A stretch of DNA of 8,657 nucleotides from the NCBI GenBank assembly GCA_041583135.1, contig JBFHGJ010000166.1:1-8657 (forward strand), read 5' to 3'. The notes beneath the pieces were generated by a model that saw nothing but the letters and a program-made list of their open reading frames with translations, searched no databases and had not been told where the DNA came from. This document shows, piece after piece, positions 1-6,929 of the stretch; positions within the stretch are counted from its first letter, which is position 1; every line of letters starts with the position of its first letter. This DNA comes from JABSOG01 sp041583135. GTDB lineage: Bacteria > Pseudomonadota > Gammaproteobacteria > Enterobacterales > Alteromonadaceae. The position numbers and the translations under genes are program-made.

Positions 1-56
1 AATGCTGCACCAACAGCCAAAGCCAAAGTACGACGTACAAGCTTAGATTGAATCAT
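1..56 (-). CDS. 5' end of a leftward gene, probable exported protein (partial)
   Basis: Reading leftward from an ATG at 56-54 there are 18 open codons before the window edge: MIQSKLVRRTLALAVGAA. A short basic stretch (K, R, R) followed by a small hydrophobic Ala/Leu/Val run is the pattern of an N-terminal export signal. A Shine-Dalgarno-like AGGAAAA on the minus strand (66-72) lies about 9 bases upstream of the ATG and supports this start. In Alteromonadales such leaders often begin TonB-dependent receptors or other outer-membrane proteins, but the mature protein is outside the window and the function cannot be named. It is divergent from the regulator gene at 610. Confidence 0.6.
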   Translation of the reverse strand, partial: MIQSKLVRRTLALAVGAA

Positions 57-178
57 AATTTAACGTTTTCCTATTTTTCCAAGATACCGATCAGATAAGT
101 TCTATCAACTTATATATCGGCGTAGTTTTGTTTATGTGCCCCAGAAGGTACACAACGCTGGACTACATAATTTCAGGG

Positions 179-191
179 TTTTGTTACAAAA
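179..191. repeat. short palindrome TTTTGT-T-ACAAAA
   Basis: Two perfect 6-base arms flank a single T. It lies about 125 bases upstream of the leftward exported-protein gene and could be an operator for it. With such an AT-rich composition it could also arise by chance. Confidence 0.25.
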
Positions 192-494
192 ACACACGAA
201 ACAACACAGCGTGGGCGCACATTACCCAAGTAGCCTGTGATGGTCAACGCTTTAGTTAACAAATCCATTACAAAATTAACCTTTTGTTTATCAAACTACC
301 AGTACCTGTGCAAAATTCAGCCATTACGTTTGGCCATAGCTGATGTCTTACAGCAATGATATCAATAGAGTATTCGTTTATTTCATGTGAGATATATCGT
401 AAAACCAAAGCGGATTCATCGCTGAAAATGTTAAATTTTAGTTACAAACTTTATATCTCTCCTAACCCATGATGATCTTTATGAGCCAGCTCGC

Positions 495-515
495 CTGTGA
501 TCCCTTTTGTCACAG
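495..515. promoter_or_regulatory. dyad CTGTGA-N9-TCACAG upstream of the bEBP gene
   Basis: Perfect 6-base inverted arms lie at 495-500 and 510-515, about 25 bases upstream of the putative -35 region of the bEBP-kinase operon. The half-sites look like CRP half-sites (TGTGA/TCACA), but the spacer is 9 bases instead of the canonical 6, so a CRP call is not justified. It could be the operator of another dimeric regulator or a short hairpin. Confidence 0.3.
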
Positions 516-539
516 CATGAATCCGTTCACGATTTAGGG

Positions 540-568
540 TTATTATGCGCTACCTATTTCGCTATACT
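540..568 (+). promoter_or_regulatory. weak sigma-70-like promoter candidate for the bEBP-kinase operon
   Basis: A good -10-like hexamer TATACT lies at 563-568. Seventeen bases upstream is a poor -35 (TTATTA at 540-545). Transcription would start near 575, giving a leader of about 35 bases before the TTG start at 610. No sigma-54 -24/-12 element was found upstream of this operon, which suits a regulator made at a low basal level. Confidence 0.35.
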
Positions 569-598
569 AAGCGCAAAATAACGTATTAGGCATAGGTT

Positions 599-612
599 GG
601 GAGATAACTTTG
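599..612 (+). promoter_or_regulatory. ribosome binding site deciding a TTG start
   Basis: GGGAG at 599-603 is followed by a 6-base spacer and TTG at 610-612. This is the only good Shine-Dalgarno near the 5' end of the bEBP frame. It is why the rare TTG codon is preferred over the ATG at 706. Confidence 0.6.
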
Positions 613-2166
613 AGAGACATAAAAACACTACAATACGACCCTTCCTCTCAATCCAGTCAGACAACTCTACCCGCCGAAAAACCTAATGGCATTGCGGTGT
701 TTATTATGTCGCACCCATTACTTGAGCGTTTAGGCAACCATTTCTTTTTCCCCCTTGAAAGGCAAAATAGTCACTTCGATATCAACCGCACGGAACCTGT
801 GTTTTTACCCGGCTCAATGCCCTTGGCAGACCCATACATTAATCGCACGGGGCTGCGTATTCGCTACCTAGACCATGATACTTTCAGCCTCTCTAAACAA
901 AACCCCAATCTTGGGCTGATTGCCGATAAACAACCCGTTTATGACAGCGTCAAGTTCACACGCCAGCAATTGCTCGGTGGTATCGTCTTACAACTCAATC
1001 AAAGAGTTTGTTTATTGGTAAGAATTTGCCCAGCGATTCAACCGGTCGATCACAGCCGATTCTTAATGCATGGCATCAGCCATAGTCTCAACAAAGTGTG
1101 CCGACACATCGCTTTTCTCAGCCCAACCAATGAGCCGGTATTAATTCGAGGCGAAACCGGCACAGGTAAAGAACTGGTCGCTAGGGCGATCGTACAAAAC
1201 AGCCCTCGTCGTCATAAGCCATTCATTAGCGTCAACCTCGCAGCAATATCACCAGCGTTGGCGGCAGCTGAGCTATTCGGTAGCGCTAAAGGTGCCTATA
1301 CCGGTGCGCAAAAACAGCGCGATGGCTTTATGCAAGCGGCCGATGGCGGTACTTTGTTTTTGGATGAAATTGGTGAAGCCAATAGCGAAGTGCAGGCACT
1401 GTTACTGCGAGTATTGGAAACCGGTGAATTGTTTCCCGTTGGCAGTACAGTCGCCACGCAGGTGGATGTCAGGATCATTGCCGCGACCGATGCCAAGCTT
1501 GATCAATTGATCGCTAAAGAAAAATTTAAGGCACCTCTACTCTATCGTTTAGCCAACTTTGAAATCAACTTAGAGCGTTTAATTGAACGCAAACAGGATA
1601 TCGCAGTGTTGTTTGCGCATTTTACCAAGGAGATCTGTCAGGAGTTAGCCATAGAGCCTGCGCAGAATTTACTGGAAAACTGTTGGTTGCCAAGCCAATT
1701 AATGCAACAACTGCTGGATTATCACTGGCCGGGGAATATTAGAGAGCTGCGTAATGTGGTAAGACAAATCATTATCAGTGCACACAATGGCCCGGTCCTT
1801 TCTCTCCCAGACGACTTAGCGAATAAGCTCAACCCTCCAATACCAAGCGAGGCGCCACAACAAGCGAAAGCCGAAAAACCATCGCCGCCAAAACGCAAAC
1901 CGGCAACGATCAGCAAAGATGAGCTATTACAGACGTTAGCGCAGTGCGATCACGAAGTCAGTAAAACCGCCAGTTTGCTCAACACCAGTCGAGCATCTAT
2001 CTATCAGTTGATGAAACAATACGAACTCCCCAATATTGCCACTATCAGCGACCAACACATTCGTCAGTTGCAGCAGCAATATCAAACTGTCGAAGATTTG
2101 GCCAAACACCTGCAAGTCTCGCAAAGTTCACTGCGCCGACGACTCAATCAACTTGCGCTTAAGTGA
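610..2166 (+). CDS. sigma-54 enhancer-binding protein with FHA-like N-terminus and tandem C-terminal HTH
   Basis: A 518-residue activator of sigma-54 RNA polymerase that would act in the cytoplasm. Residues 34-143 resemble a degenerate FHA domain (a phosphothreonine-binding fold): PLADPYINR at 71-79, then short beta stretches ending RVCLLVRI. Residues 150-400 are the AAA+ domain. They show Walker A GETGTGKE (181-188), sigma-54-contact loop GAYTGA (228-233, Tyr in place of the usual Phe), Walker B TLFLDEIG (248-255) and WPGNIREL (373-380). A Fis-type HTH lies at 436-470, followed by a second HTH-like segment at 492-515 (VEDLAKHL...SSLRRRL). The stretch FKAPLLYRL (306-314) departs from the family FRxDLYYRL: the first Arg, a proposed trans-acting finger, is Lys307. 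The start is TTG, supported by GGGAG at 599-603; the next in-frame ATG (706, Met33) has no clear ribosome site. Its stop overlaps the kinase start. There is no receiver domain, so the likely input is the co-transcribed kinase through the FHA-like domain (inference). Confidence 0.9.
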   Translation: MRDIKTLQYDPSSQSSQTTLPAEKPNGIAVFIMSHPLLERLGNHFFFPLERQNSHFDINRTEPVFLPGSMPLADPYINRTGLRIRYLDHDTFSLSKQNPNLGLIADKQPVYDSVKFTRQQLLGGIVLQLNQRVCLLVRICPAIQPVDHSRFLMHGISHSLNKVCRHIAFLSPTNEPVLIRGETGTGKELVARAIVQNSPRRHKPFISVNLAAISPALAAAELFGSAKGAYTGAQKQRDGFMQAADGGTLFLDEIGEANSEVQALLLRVLETGELFPVGSTVATQVDVRIIAATDAKLDQLIAKEKFKAPLLYRLANFEINLERLIERKQDIAVLFAHFTKEICQELAIEPAQNLLENCWLPSQLMQQLLDYHWPGNIRELRNVVRQIIISAHNGPVLSLPDDLANKLNPPIPSEAPQQAKAEKPSPPKRKPATISKDELLQTLAQCDHEVSKTASLLNTSRASIYQLMKQYELPNIATISDQHIRQLQQQYQTVEDLAKHLQVSQSSLRRRLNQLALK

Positions 2167-5100
2167 GCTATACCGTGGACACTTTTGACACACTGATCGC
2201 CAATAACAATCCGGCCGAAGACAACAAAGTTTGGTCTGAACCCTTGTTACGGCAATTTGACATAAAATATGCCCTCGGTAAAGGCGGTCAGGGTTCGGTG
2301 TTTCTCGCCTATGAATATCGCCTGCAACGGGACGTCGCCATCAAGCGATTAGACAATCAGCCACTCAATGGCACTGAGTTAATCGAAGCTCAAACTCAAG
2401 CCAAAATCGAACATCCCAATATCAGCAAATTATTTCAAGTGCTCCAAGGAGACTCATCACACCCATCAAGCTACCTTGTGATGCAATATATTCAAGGTCA
2501 AAATGCGTTAGAATGGGCGTTAGCGCAAAGAAAATCCTGCCAAAACAAGGCACAATGGCATCGCTATATCAGACAAATCGTGACAATGACACAAGATGTA
2601 TGCGATGGACTGCAAGCATTACATAGCGCAGGTATCGTCCACCGCGACATAAAACCGGCCAACATCATGGTCACAACCGGTCCAGCAAACCACATTCACC
2701 CCTATATCGTCGATTTTGGTTTGGCCCAGCGTCAAGAACATGAGGATGAATTCATTTCTGGCTCATGGCCATTTATGTCACCGGAGCAAAAACGCGGTGA
2801 ACCATTGAGTGCCAGCAGTGACATTTTCAGCCTAGGCATGTCTTTGTACCAGCTGCTGAGTGCACAACTTCCTCAGCCGGACGAGGACAACTTAAGCCTA
2901 TCGGCAAAGGTCGATAACAATGCCGCCATCCCACTGCCAGTTGAACTTGTCGTGATCATTAAGCGCTGCTTGTCACCTGATAGACAAGACCGTTACCCAT
3001 CCGCTTTAGCATTAAAGCAGGAGCTACAACGGTTTTTAGCAGGAGAGCCAATCACCAGCATTGACAGCACGAGCTATCGGTTTAAAAAGAAATTAATCAA
3101 ACACCGCTGGGCCGCACTACTGCTCGTGATATTCAGTTTAGGCGCCACTGCGCAACTGGCTTGGTTACAGCATCAAAAGTCACAAAATCAAGCCAGAGAG
3201 CGGCTGGTAGCACAATTTCACCAAACCGTACAACAGGCGCAATACCAATCTAATCTGGCTTATATGGCGCCGCCTCACGATATCCGCTACTTACAAAATC
3301 AACATCAACACAACCTTGAGCAAGTGATGCGACAAGCGCAAGCACTCGGCCAATCAACGCAGCCCTTTGCCCTCTATGCCCAAGGCAGAATTGCTCAGCA
3401 ACAAGGTCATTTTGTCAAAGCCAAACAGCGGCTTCAAACCGCTTGGCAGCAAGGTTTTAAGACCGTTGAGTCCGCTTACGTACTGGTACAGGTGCTCAAT
3501 GCTTTATACCAACAAGCACTGTCGCGATTGTATATTATGCCCCATGGTGACTTGCGCCAAGCGCAACAAGCGCAACTACAACAAGCATTTGTTCAACCGA
3601 TCATCGGCTACTTAGAGTTTATTCAGCAACAAACCGACAAGCAGGCAGACAGCCGTGCCAACCCGGCGGAAAAAAGCTATATTCAAGCCCTACTCTACTA
3701 CTACAAGCAAGACTACAACTCCGCCATTAAACTACTGACTGAGCCCCAGCGGTTTTCACCTTGGTACTATCAACATTACCTTTTGTTGGCGCAAAGCTAT
3801 GTCGGTGAATATCAACAACCGACCAAACCATCACCCGCTCAAGCGAAGCAGTTGATAAGCAAAGCCGAACAGGCTTTTGACAAAGCACTGGCCATTGCCC
3901 CTAGCGATCCGAACAACTACATACAGAAGTGGCAATTCTATAGCACCTTGGTCAATAACAGCCAGTACGGAACCGGTAGTGCATTAGCACCGCTCGATAA
4001 AGCCGACAAGCTGATAAGCGACGCGCTGAAACTCAATCCGATTTACCTTGATACCTTGGTCAGTCAGATCAAAACCCAATACCAACGTATGATTTACCTG
4101 TTCAACCAAGATGAACCATGGCAAACGGCGCTGGCGACTACCCAATCTTTAATCGAGCAAGCGCTGATACATTGGCCTGAGCACCCCAAACTACTGAGAA
4201 TGCAAGCCAAAGTGCTGAGCCGACAGCTCGTTCACAGCAAACAGCCTAGAGCCACGAAAAAGACCCAGTACCAAGCGATTGAACAACTATATCAAGGGTT
4301 ATCACAGCAACAGCAATTGGGCTTTGATGACTTGATTTATTATGCCTTACATCAAAAATACTGGGGCGATTTTATCGAGGACAGCCAAAAAGCCAGAGAA
4401 AAATATCAAGCCGCAGCCACATTGTTTGAGCAGGCAATTGCCAGCAAACCTGAATATAGCGGCAGTTATGTCAACTTAGCGCTTATTTTACTCAAACTCA
4501 GCGAAACGGATAGCGCCCGCCAGAGTTTGGCCCGGTTAGATAGCGCCATCATGCATTTAAACTCAGCGCTGAGTAAAGGCTATAGTGAATTTATCTCACA
4601 CTACTACTTAACCTTGGTACGGCTGCAAATAGCCAACCTCATCGGCAGCTCAGACCTTGCCAAAGGAGTGACCGAGCTAAAGATGGCGTTAAAAGCGGCC
4701 GCGCAGGCAAAGCAAGCCAAACCCAACAACTACCATGCGGTTTCACTCGAAATCAAAGTGTTATCACAGCTGATTGAGCACCTTTGGTATTTAAATAAGC
4801 CACAGGCGGATTTTGCACAGCAACTGGTCACCTTACAACTGGCGCGACTTAGCGATAACGCCCACAAACTGCCAGTGCTGTCCAACAGCTGCTTTATCTT
4901 AACTACGGTACTGGAAAAACAGATCGCGTCAGGAAAGCTCAATGAGCAATGGCAGTTTGAACATCAAAACATCATCAAGCTGCTAAATGACAAGCTAACT
5001 CGACAACTTGCAGATAAACCGCCATCAGCAGAACTCAGTGCAGAGCAGACTTTGGCGCTGTCTAACCTGCTCTATGCACATACCCTACAGGCCAAAGCCG

Positions 5101-5546
5101 GACAACTGCCGTTCACTCAACTTAAGCCACTGATGATCCGTTTCAGCCAGAGTGCAAAAACCGCAGACTATTACTGGACCTTGGGTAATTACCATCGCCT
5201 TGAAGTCAGACAACACAAGACCCTTCAACAGCAGCTTGATGCACAAGCCAAAGTCATTGACTTATTCCAACAAGCCCACCAACTTGAACCCAAACACATA
5301 GGCTATCACTTCAGTTTGCTCACAAGCCATATTCAACAACTGGTTTTACTGGAGCAGCTAAAAAACCAGGCTGAATTAGACAAAACCATTACAGCCATTA
5401 ACGCGTTAAATCAGCAACTGAGCAACAATAAAGCGCTTAATCAATGGGTTAATACCCTATTAGAGCAGCAGGCGTCAGGCAAATTAATGCACTTTCTCAA
5501 TCGAAGCAAAGCACAACCCCCCTTTGCGGCGAGTATCATGCTATAG
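2163..5546 (+). CDS. membrane Ser/Thr protein kinase with long TPR-like C-terminal region
   Basis: A 1127-residue Hanks-type kinase. The kinase domain (about 31-293) has the glycine loop GKGGQGSV (39-46), VAIK with Lys61, catalytic loop HRDIKPAN (160-167, Asp162, Asn167), DFG (184-186), SPE in place of APE (206-208), Asp220 and Arg277. All catalytic residues are present, and the RD motif suggests activation by phosphorylation of the activation loop (Ser199/Ser201 are candidates). One hydrophobic segment at about 316-335, after a basic patch (KKKLIKHR), should cross the membrane and leave about 790 residues outside the cytoplasm. That tail is helical, Gln/Ala-rich, and contains TPR-like units, for example near 402, 504, 580, 765 and 1002. 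It is probably a sensing or binding surface. The start is GTG in a GTGA overlap with the bEBP stop, with no strong ribosome site, implying translational coupling. FHA-type proteins commonly pair with such kinases, so the neighbouring bEBP is the obvious candidate substrate (inference). Confidence 0.93.
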   Translation: MSYTVDTFDTLIANNNPAEDNKVWSEPLLRQFDIKYALGKGGQGSVFLAYEYRLQRDVAIKRLDNQPLNGTELIEAQTQAKIEHPNISKLFQVLQGDSSHPSSYLVMQYIQGQNALEWALAQRKSCQNKAQWHRYIRQIVTMTQDVCDGLQALHSAGIVHRDIKPANIMVTTGPANHIHPYIVDFGLAQRQEHEDEFISGSWPFMSPEQKRGEPLSASSDIFSLGMSLYQLLSAQLPQPDEDNLSLSAKVDNNAAIPLPVELVVIIKRCLSPDRQDRYPSALALKQELQRFLAGEPITSIDSTSYRFKKKLIKHRWAALLLVIFSLGATAQLAWLQHQKSQNQARERLVAQFHQTVQQAQYQSNLAYMAPPHDIRYLQNQHQHNLEQVMRQAQALGQSTQPFALYAQGRIAQQQGHFVKAKQRLQTAWQQGFKTVESAYVLVQVLNALYQQALSRLYIMPHGDLRQAQQAQLQQAFVQPIIGYLEFIQQQTDKQADSRANPAEKSYIQALLYYYKQDYNSAIKLLTEPQRFSPWYYQHYLLLAQSYVGEYQQPTKPSPAQAKQLISKAEQAFDKALAIAPSDPNNYIQKWQFYSTLVNNSQYGTGSALAPLDKADKLISDALKLNPIYLDTLVSQIKTQYQRMIYLFNQDEPWQTALATTQSLIEQALIHWPEHPKLLRMQAKVLSRQLVHSKQPRATKKTQYQAIEQLYQGLSQQQQLGFDDLIYYALHQKYWGDFIEDSQKAREKYQAAATLFEQAIASKPEYSGSYVNLALILLKLSETDSARQSLARLDSAIMHLNSALSKGYSEFISHYYLTLVRLQIANLIGSSDLAKGVTELKMALKAAAQAKQAKPNNYHAVSLEIKVLSQLIEHLWYLNKPQADFAQQLVTLQLARLSDNAHKLPVLSNSCFILTTVLEKQIASGKLNEQWQFEHQNIIKLLNDKLTRQLADKPPSAELSAEQTLALSNLLYAHTLQAKAGQLPFTQLKPLMIRFSQSAKTADYYWTLGNYHRLEVRQHKTLQQQLDAQAKVIDLFQQAHQLEPKHIGYHFSLLTSHIQQLVLLEQLKNQAELDKTITAINALNQQLSNNKALNQWVNTLLEQQASGKLMHFLNRSKAQPPFAASIML

Positions 5547-5548
5547 CC

Positions 5549-5576
5549 AAATACACGCCATCCATGGCGCGTATTT
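5549..5576. terminator. strong hairpin between convergent genes, possible bidirectional terminator
   Basis: Arms 5549-5561 and 5564-5576 pair over 13 positions with a single A-C mismatch. The central ATCCAT would form the loop. It begins 3 bases after the kinase stop and lies about 45 bases beyond the stop of the leftward gene, so it could end both transcripts. The 3' arm ends in only three T's and there is no long U tract, so it is not a classical intrinsic terminator and may act with Rho or as an mRNA 3' end. Confidence 0.5.
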
Positions 5577-5621
5577 CGTGCCCTTAAGATAAAGGCGCTT
5601 TGAAGTTGTCGTAATTGGATA

Positions 5622-5999
5622 TTATGTTGGTTCTACCGGGATCTCTACCGATGCCGTCAACCCCCCACCATGATGGCCGGTTTTAACCTTGGCATGAAGC
5701 CAGAAATGACTGCTTTGCCCAATAATTTTTAGCTTAGTACGCGGCGTATTCTGATCGGCAAGCAAGGTTAATTGACCACCATCGCCAACAAGTTCTTGCC
5801 AACCAGCAATGTGATCACTGGATTCATTGGTCCCACCCTGTTCGATTGCACTGGCCCAAATCAAAATCGTATGAGGGGTATTATTGTGCAAAATCAACGG
5901 ACTGCTACGTTTGGCACCACCAAACATTGGTATTTCTGGGCGTATCTCCAAATTATCCGCATTTAAAGTAACTCGGACATGTATATTGTTTACTGGCAT
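5622..5999 (-). CDS. 125-residue beta-rich protein of unknown function
   Basis: I do not recognise this family. The protein has no signal peptide, membrane segment or catalytic motif that I can see. It alternates short hydrophobic strands (NIHVRVTL, SPLILHNN, TILIWASA, KLKIIG, FWLHAKV, TASVEIPV) with polar, Gly/Asn-rich turns, suggesting a single small beta-sandwich, perhaps Ig-like. A GHHGGG stretch sits near the C-terminus (residues 108-113). The start ATG (5999-5997) has a well-placed AAGGTG on the minus strand (6007-6012, 7-base spacer), so it is very likely a real gene although short. It runs convergent to the kinase and divergent from the winged-helix-patatin operon, sharing the 237-base control region with the latter. 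A shared regulator is therefore plausible; a role as partner or immunity protein for the lipase is only speculation. Confidence 0.8.
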   Translation of the reverse strand: MPVNNIHVRVTLNADNLEIRPEIPMFGGAKRSSPLILHNNTPHTILIWASAIEQGGTNESSDHIAGWQELVGDGGQLTLLADQNTPRTKLKIIGQSSHFWLHAKVKTGHHGGGLTASVEIPVEPT

Positions 6000-6020
6000 A
6001 AAAGTTCACCTTTTTGATTA

Positions 6021-6026
6021 ATTGTA
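6021..6026 (-). promoter_or_regulatory. candidate -10 element for the leftward 125-residue gene
   Basis: Read on the minus strand this is TACAAT, a 5/6 match to the sigma-70 -10. It lies about 21 bases upstream of the start codon. No good -35 lies at the right distance; that region is occupied by the TGACATGTCA palindrome (6032-6041), so a protein bound there could directly repress or activate this promoter. Confidence 0.3.
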
Positions 6027-6031
6027 TGTTT

Positions 6032-6076
6032 TGACATGTCAGAAAAAATCTGACGTGTCAGAACCACCTTCTGACG
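6032..6076. promoter_or_regulatory. repeated TGAC-type dyads, probable upstream activator sites
   Basis: Three related elements lie in a row. TGACATGTCAGAA at 6032-6044 contains the perfect palindrome TGACATGTCA. TGACGTGTCAGAA at 6051-6063 sits inside the 6-base-arm dyad TCTGAC-GT-GTCAGA (6049-6062). TCTGACG at 6070-6076 is a half copy. Start-to-start spacings are 19 and 21 bases, about two helical turns, so the copies face the same side of the DNA. They lie about 80-120 bases upstream of a sigma-54 promoter, the usual position of bEBP binding sites. The nearby bEBP (610-2166) is the best candidate to bind them; the 230-residue winged-helix protein is the alternative. Confidence 0.65.
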
Positions 6077-6112
6077 TTTTGCTCAACATTCGCACATTGG
6101 GCAATTTAACAC

Positions 6113-6125
6113 CAACTCATTGAAA
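6113..6125 (-). promoter_or_regulatory. IHF-like site between activator sites and sigma-54 promoter
   Basis: CAA-CTCA-TTGAAA matches the complement of the IHF consensus (YAA-N4-TTGATW) with one mismatch and runs into an A tract. Its place between the repeated dyads and the -24/-12 promoter is where IHF usually bends DNA at bEBP-controlled promoters. The consensus is short and the match imperfect. Confidence 0.3.
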
Positions 6126-6153
6126 AAACAGGGGATTTTAAAGATAAAACGGC

Positions 6154-6169
6154 TGGCATTGAGGTTGCT
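6154..6169 (+). promoter_or_regulatory. sigma-54 (-24/-12) promoter of the winged-helix-patatin operon
   Basis: TGGCATT-GAGG-TTGCT fits the sigma-54 consensus TGGCACG-N4-TTGCW. The invariant GG (6155-6156) and GC (6167-6168) have exactly the required spacing, and the two mismatches fall outside these dinucleotides. Transcription should begin near 6179-6181, giving a leader of about 57 bases before the ATG at 6237. A sigma-54 activator gene in the same locus and repeated dyads upstream make this call strong. Confidence 0.8.
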
Positions 6170-6185
6170 ATAGGACATTTAGCGT

Positions 6186-6205
6186 TATTGCCAACAACGG
6201 CAATA
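6186..6205 (+). other. hairpin in the leader of the sigma-54-driven transcript
   Basis: TATTGCC (6186-6192) and GGCAATA (6199-6205) form a perfect 7-base stem with a 6-base loop. It begins only about 5 bases after the predicted transcription start and ends 16 bases before the AGGAG ribosome site. It may protect the 5' end of the mRNA or be an operator; no U tract follows, so it is not a terminator. Confidence 0.45.
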
Positions 6206-6236
6206 CCCTGAATAACTCATTAGGAGCACAACCATA

Positions 6237-6929
6237 ATGTCACTTACAAATCAATTGCTTACACCAACAAATAGACAGTCCTGCTTTACCCCTTTAACCG
6301 TAAAAGACATCCCTGATGAGGACCAGCCAAGCGCAACCGCTTTACTCAAGCTCATTTCGAATGGCAGTACCACGATAGAGCTCAAAAATCACTTTGTTTT
6401 GGCCCGGTCCAATCAAATACAGTGCCAGTTTTTTCAAGGCGCGGATCAAATGTGGTATTGCCAATACGGCGAACACCAATTCCAATTGCGCTCTGGCATG
6501 GTGTTAGCCCTCGACAACCAGATATGGCAATTCGAACAGCAGCACAGGCAACCACCTAAGGCAACGACCAGCTTACATTTTCAAATCAGCTGTGATGAAG
6601 AACATGTGCGCTTATCGATAAACCACCACAATGAAACAAACGAACTCGGCGAGCGCGTACATCATTATCCGCTGCTACTGTTGGCTAGGCAGTACCGAGA
6701 GGATCAGCGCTCAGGATTCGACCACACCAGTTGCGGCTGGCTTGATACCGCCTCACTTAGCAAAATGATTGGCATAGAAGCCAGTGTGTTAAACGTACAG
6801 TTACACCGCGCCAAACAGCAATTGAGCACAATCGTAGCCACGAGTGATTTAATTGAACGTCGTACCGGACAAATTCGACTGAACTGCCCGAATGTTGAGA
6901 TCATACGTGGGACCAGCATCGAATATTGA
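6237..6929 (+). CDS. 230-residue protein with winged-helix-like C-terminus, putative DNA-binding regulator
   Basis: No named gene is recognised. Residues about 45-120 are beta-rich (IELKNHFVL, MWYCQYGEHQFQL, GMVLALDNQIWQF) and could be a degenerate FHA-like or similar beta-sandwich module. Residues about 143-225 look like a winged helix. A helix at 144-155 is followed by GWLD (167-170), LSKMIGI as the first HTH helix (174-180), VLNVQLHRAKQQL as the recognition helix (184-196), and a wing containing LIERRTGQIRL (205-215) and VEIIRG (220-225). This C-terminal arrangement resembles one I recall from FHA-associated bacterial proteins; that is recall, not a search. The start ATG has AGGAG at 6222-6226 with a 10-base spacer. 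It is the first gene after the sigma-54 promoter and lies 105 bases before the patatin gene. It may regulate its own operon or act as an adaptor; direct DNA binding is inferred. Confidence 0.75.
   Translation: MSLTNQLLTPTNRQSCFTPLTVKDIPDEDQPSATALLKLISNGSTTIELKNHFVLARSNQIQCQFFQGADQMWYCQYGEHQFQLRSGMVLALDNQIWQFEQQHRQPPKATTSLHFQISCDEEHVRLSINHHNETNELGERVHHYPLLLLARQYREDQRSGFDHTSCGWLDTASLSKMIGIEASVLNVQLHRAKQQLSTIVATSDLIERRTGQIRLNCPNVEIIRGTSIEY

Larger units (their letters stand above)
57..609. other. 553-base non-coding region between divergent genes
   Basis: No convincing coding sequence is seen on either strand, and the stretch is AT-rich with many stops. It must hold the promoters of the leftward exported-protein gene and of the rightward bEBP-kinase operon. 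Visible elements are an odd-centred palindrome TTTTGT-T-ACAAAA at 179-191, a dyad CTGTGA-N9-TCACAG at 495-515, and a weak sigma-70-like promoter at 540-568. No copy of the TGACATGTCA-type element of the downstream control region was noticed here, so autoregulation of the bEBP through that element is not supported by sequence. Confidence 0.6.

Noticed and set aside
495..515. CRP binding site upstream of the bEBP gene
   Set aside because: The half-sites fit but the spacer is 9 bases rather than 6; kept only as an unspecified dyad.
610..5546. Type VI secretion regulatory genes (Fha/PpkA-like with a VasH-like activator)
   Set aside because: The kinase and activator types are reminiscent, but no structural T6SS gene is present and the sigma-54 promoter drives a patatin operon instead; effector status would need the wider context.
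6100..6115. Minus-strand sigma-54-like element (TTGGTGT-TAAA-TTGCC) that could drive the leftward 125-residue gene
   Set aside because: The GG-to-GC spacing is one base short of the strict requirement, the last base is wrong, and the repeated dyads would then lie downstream of the start site.
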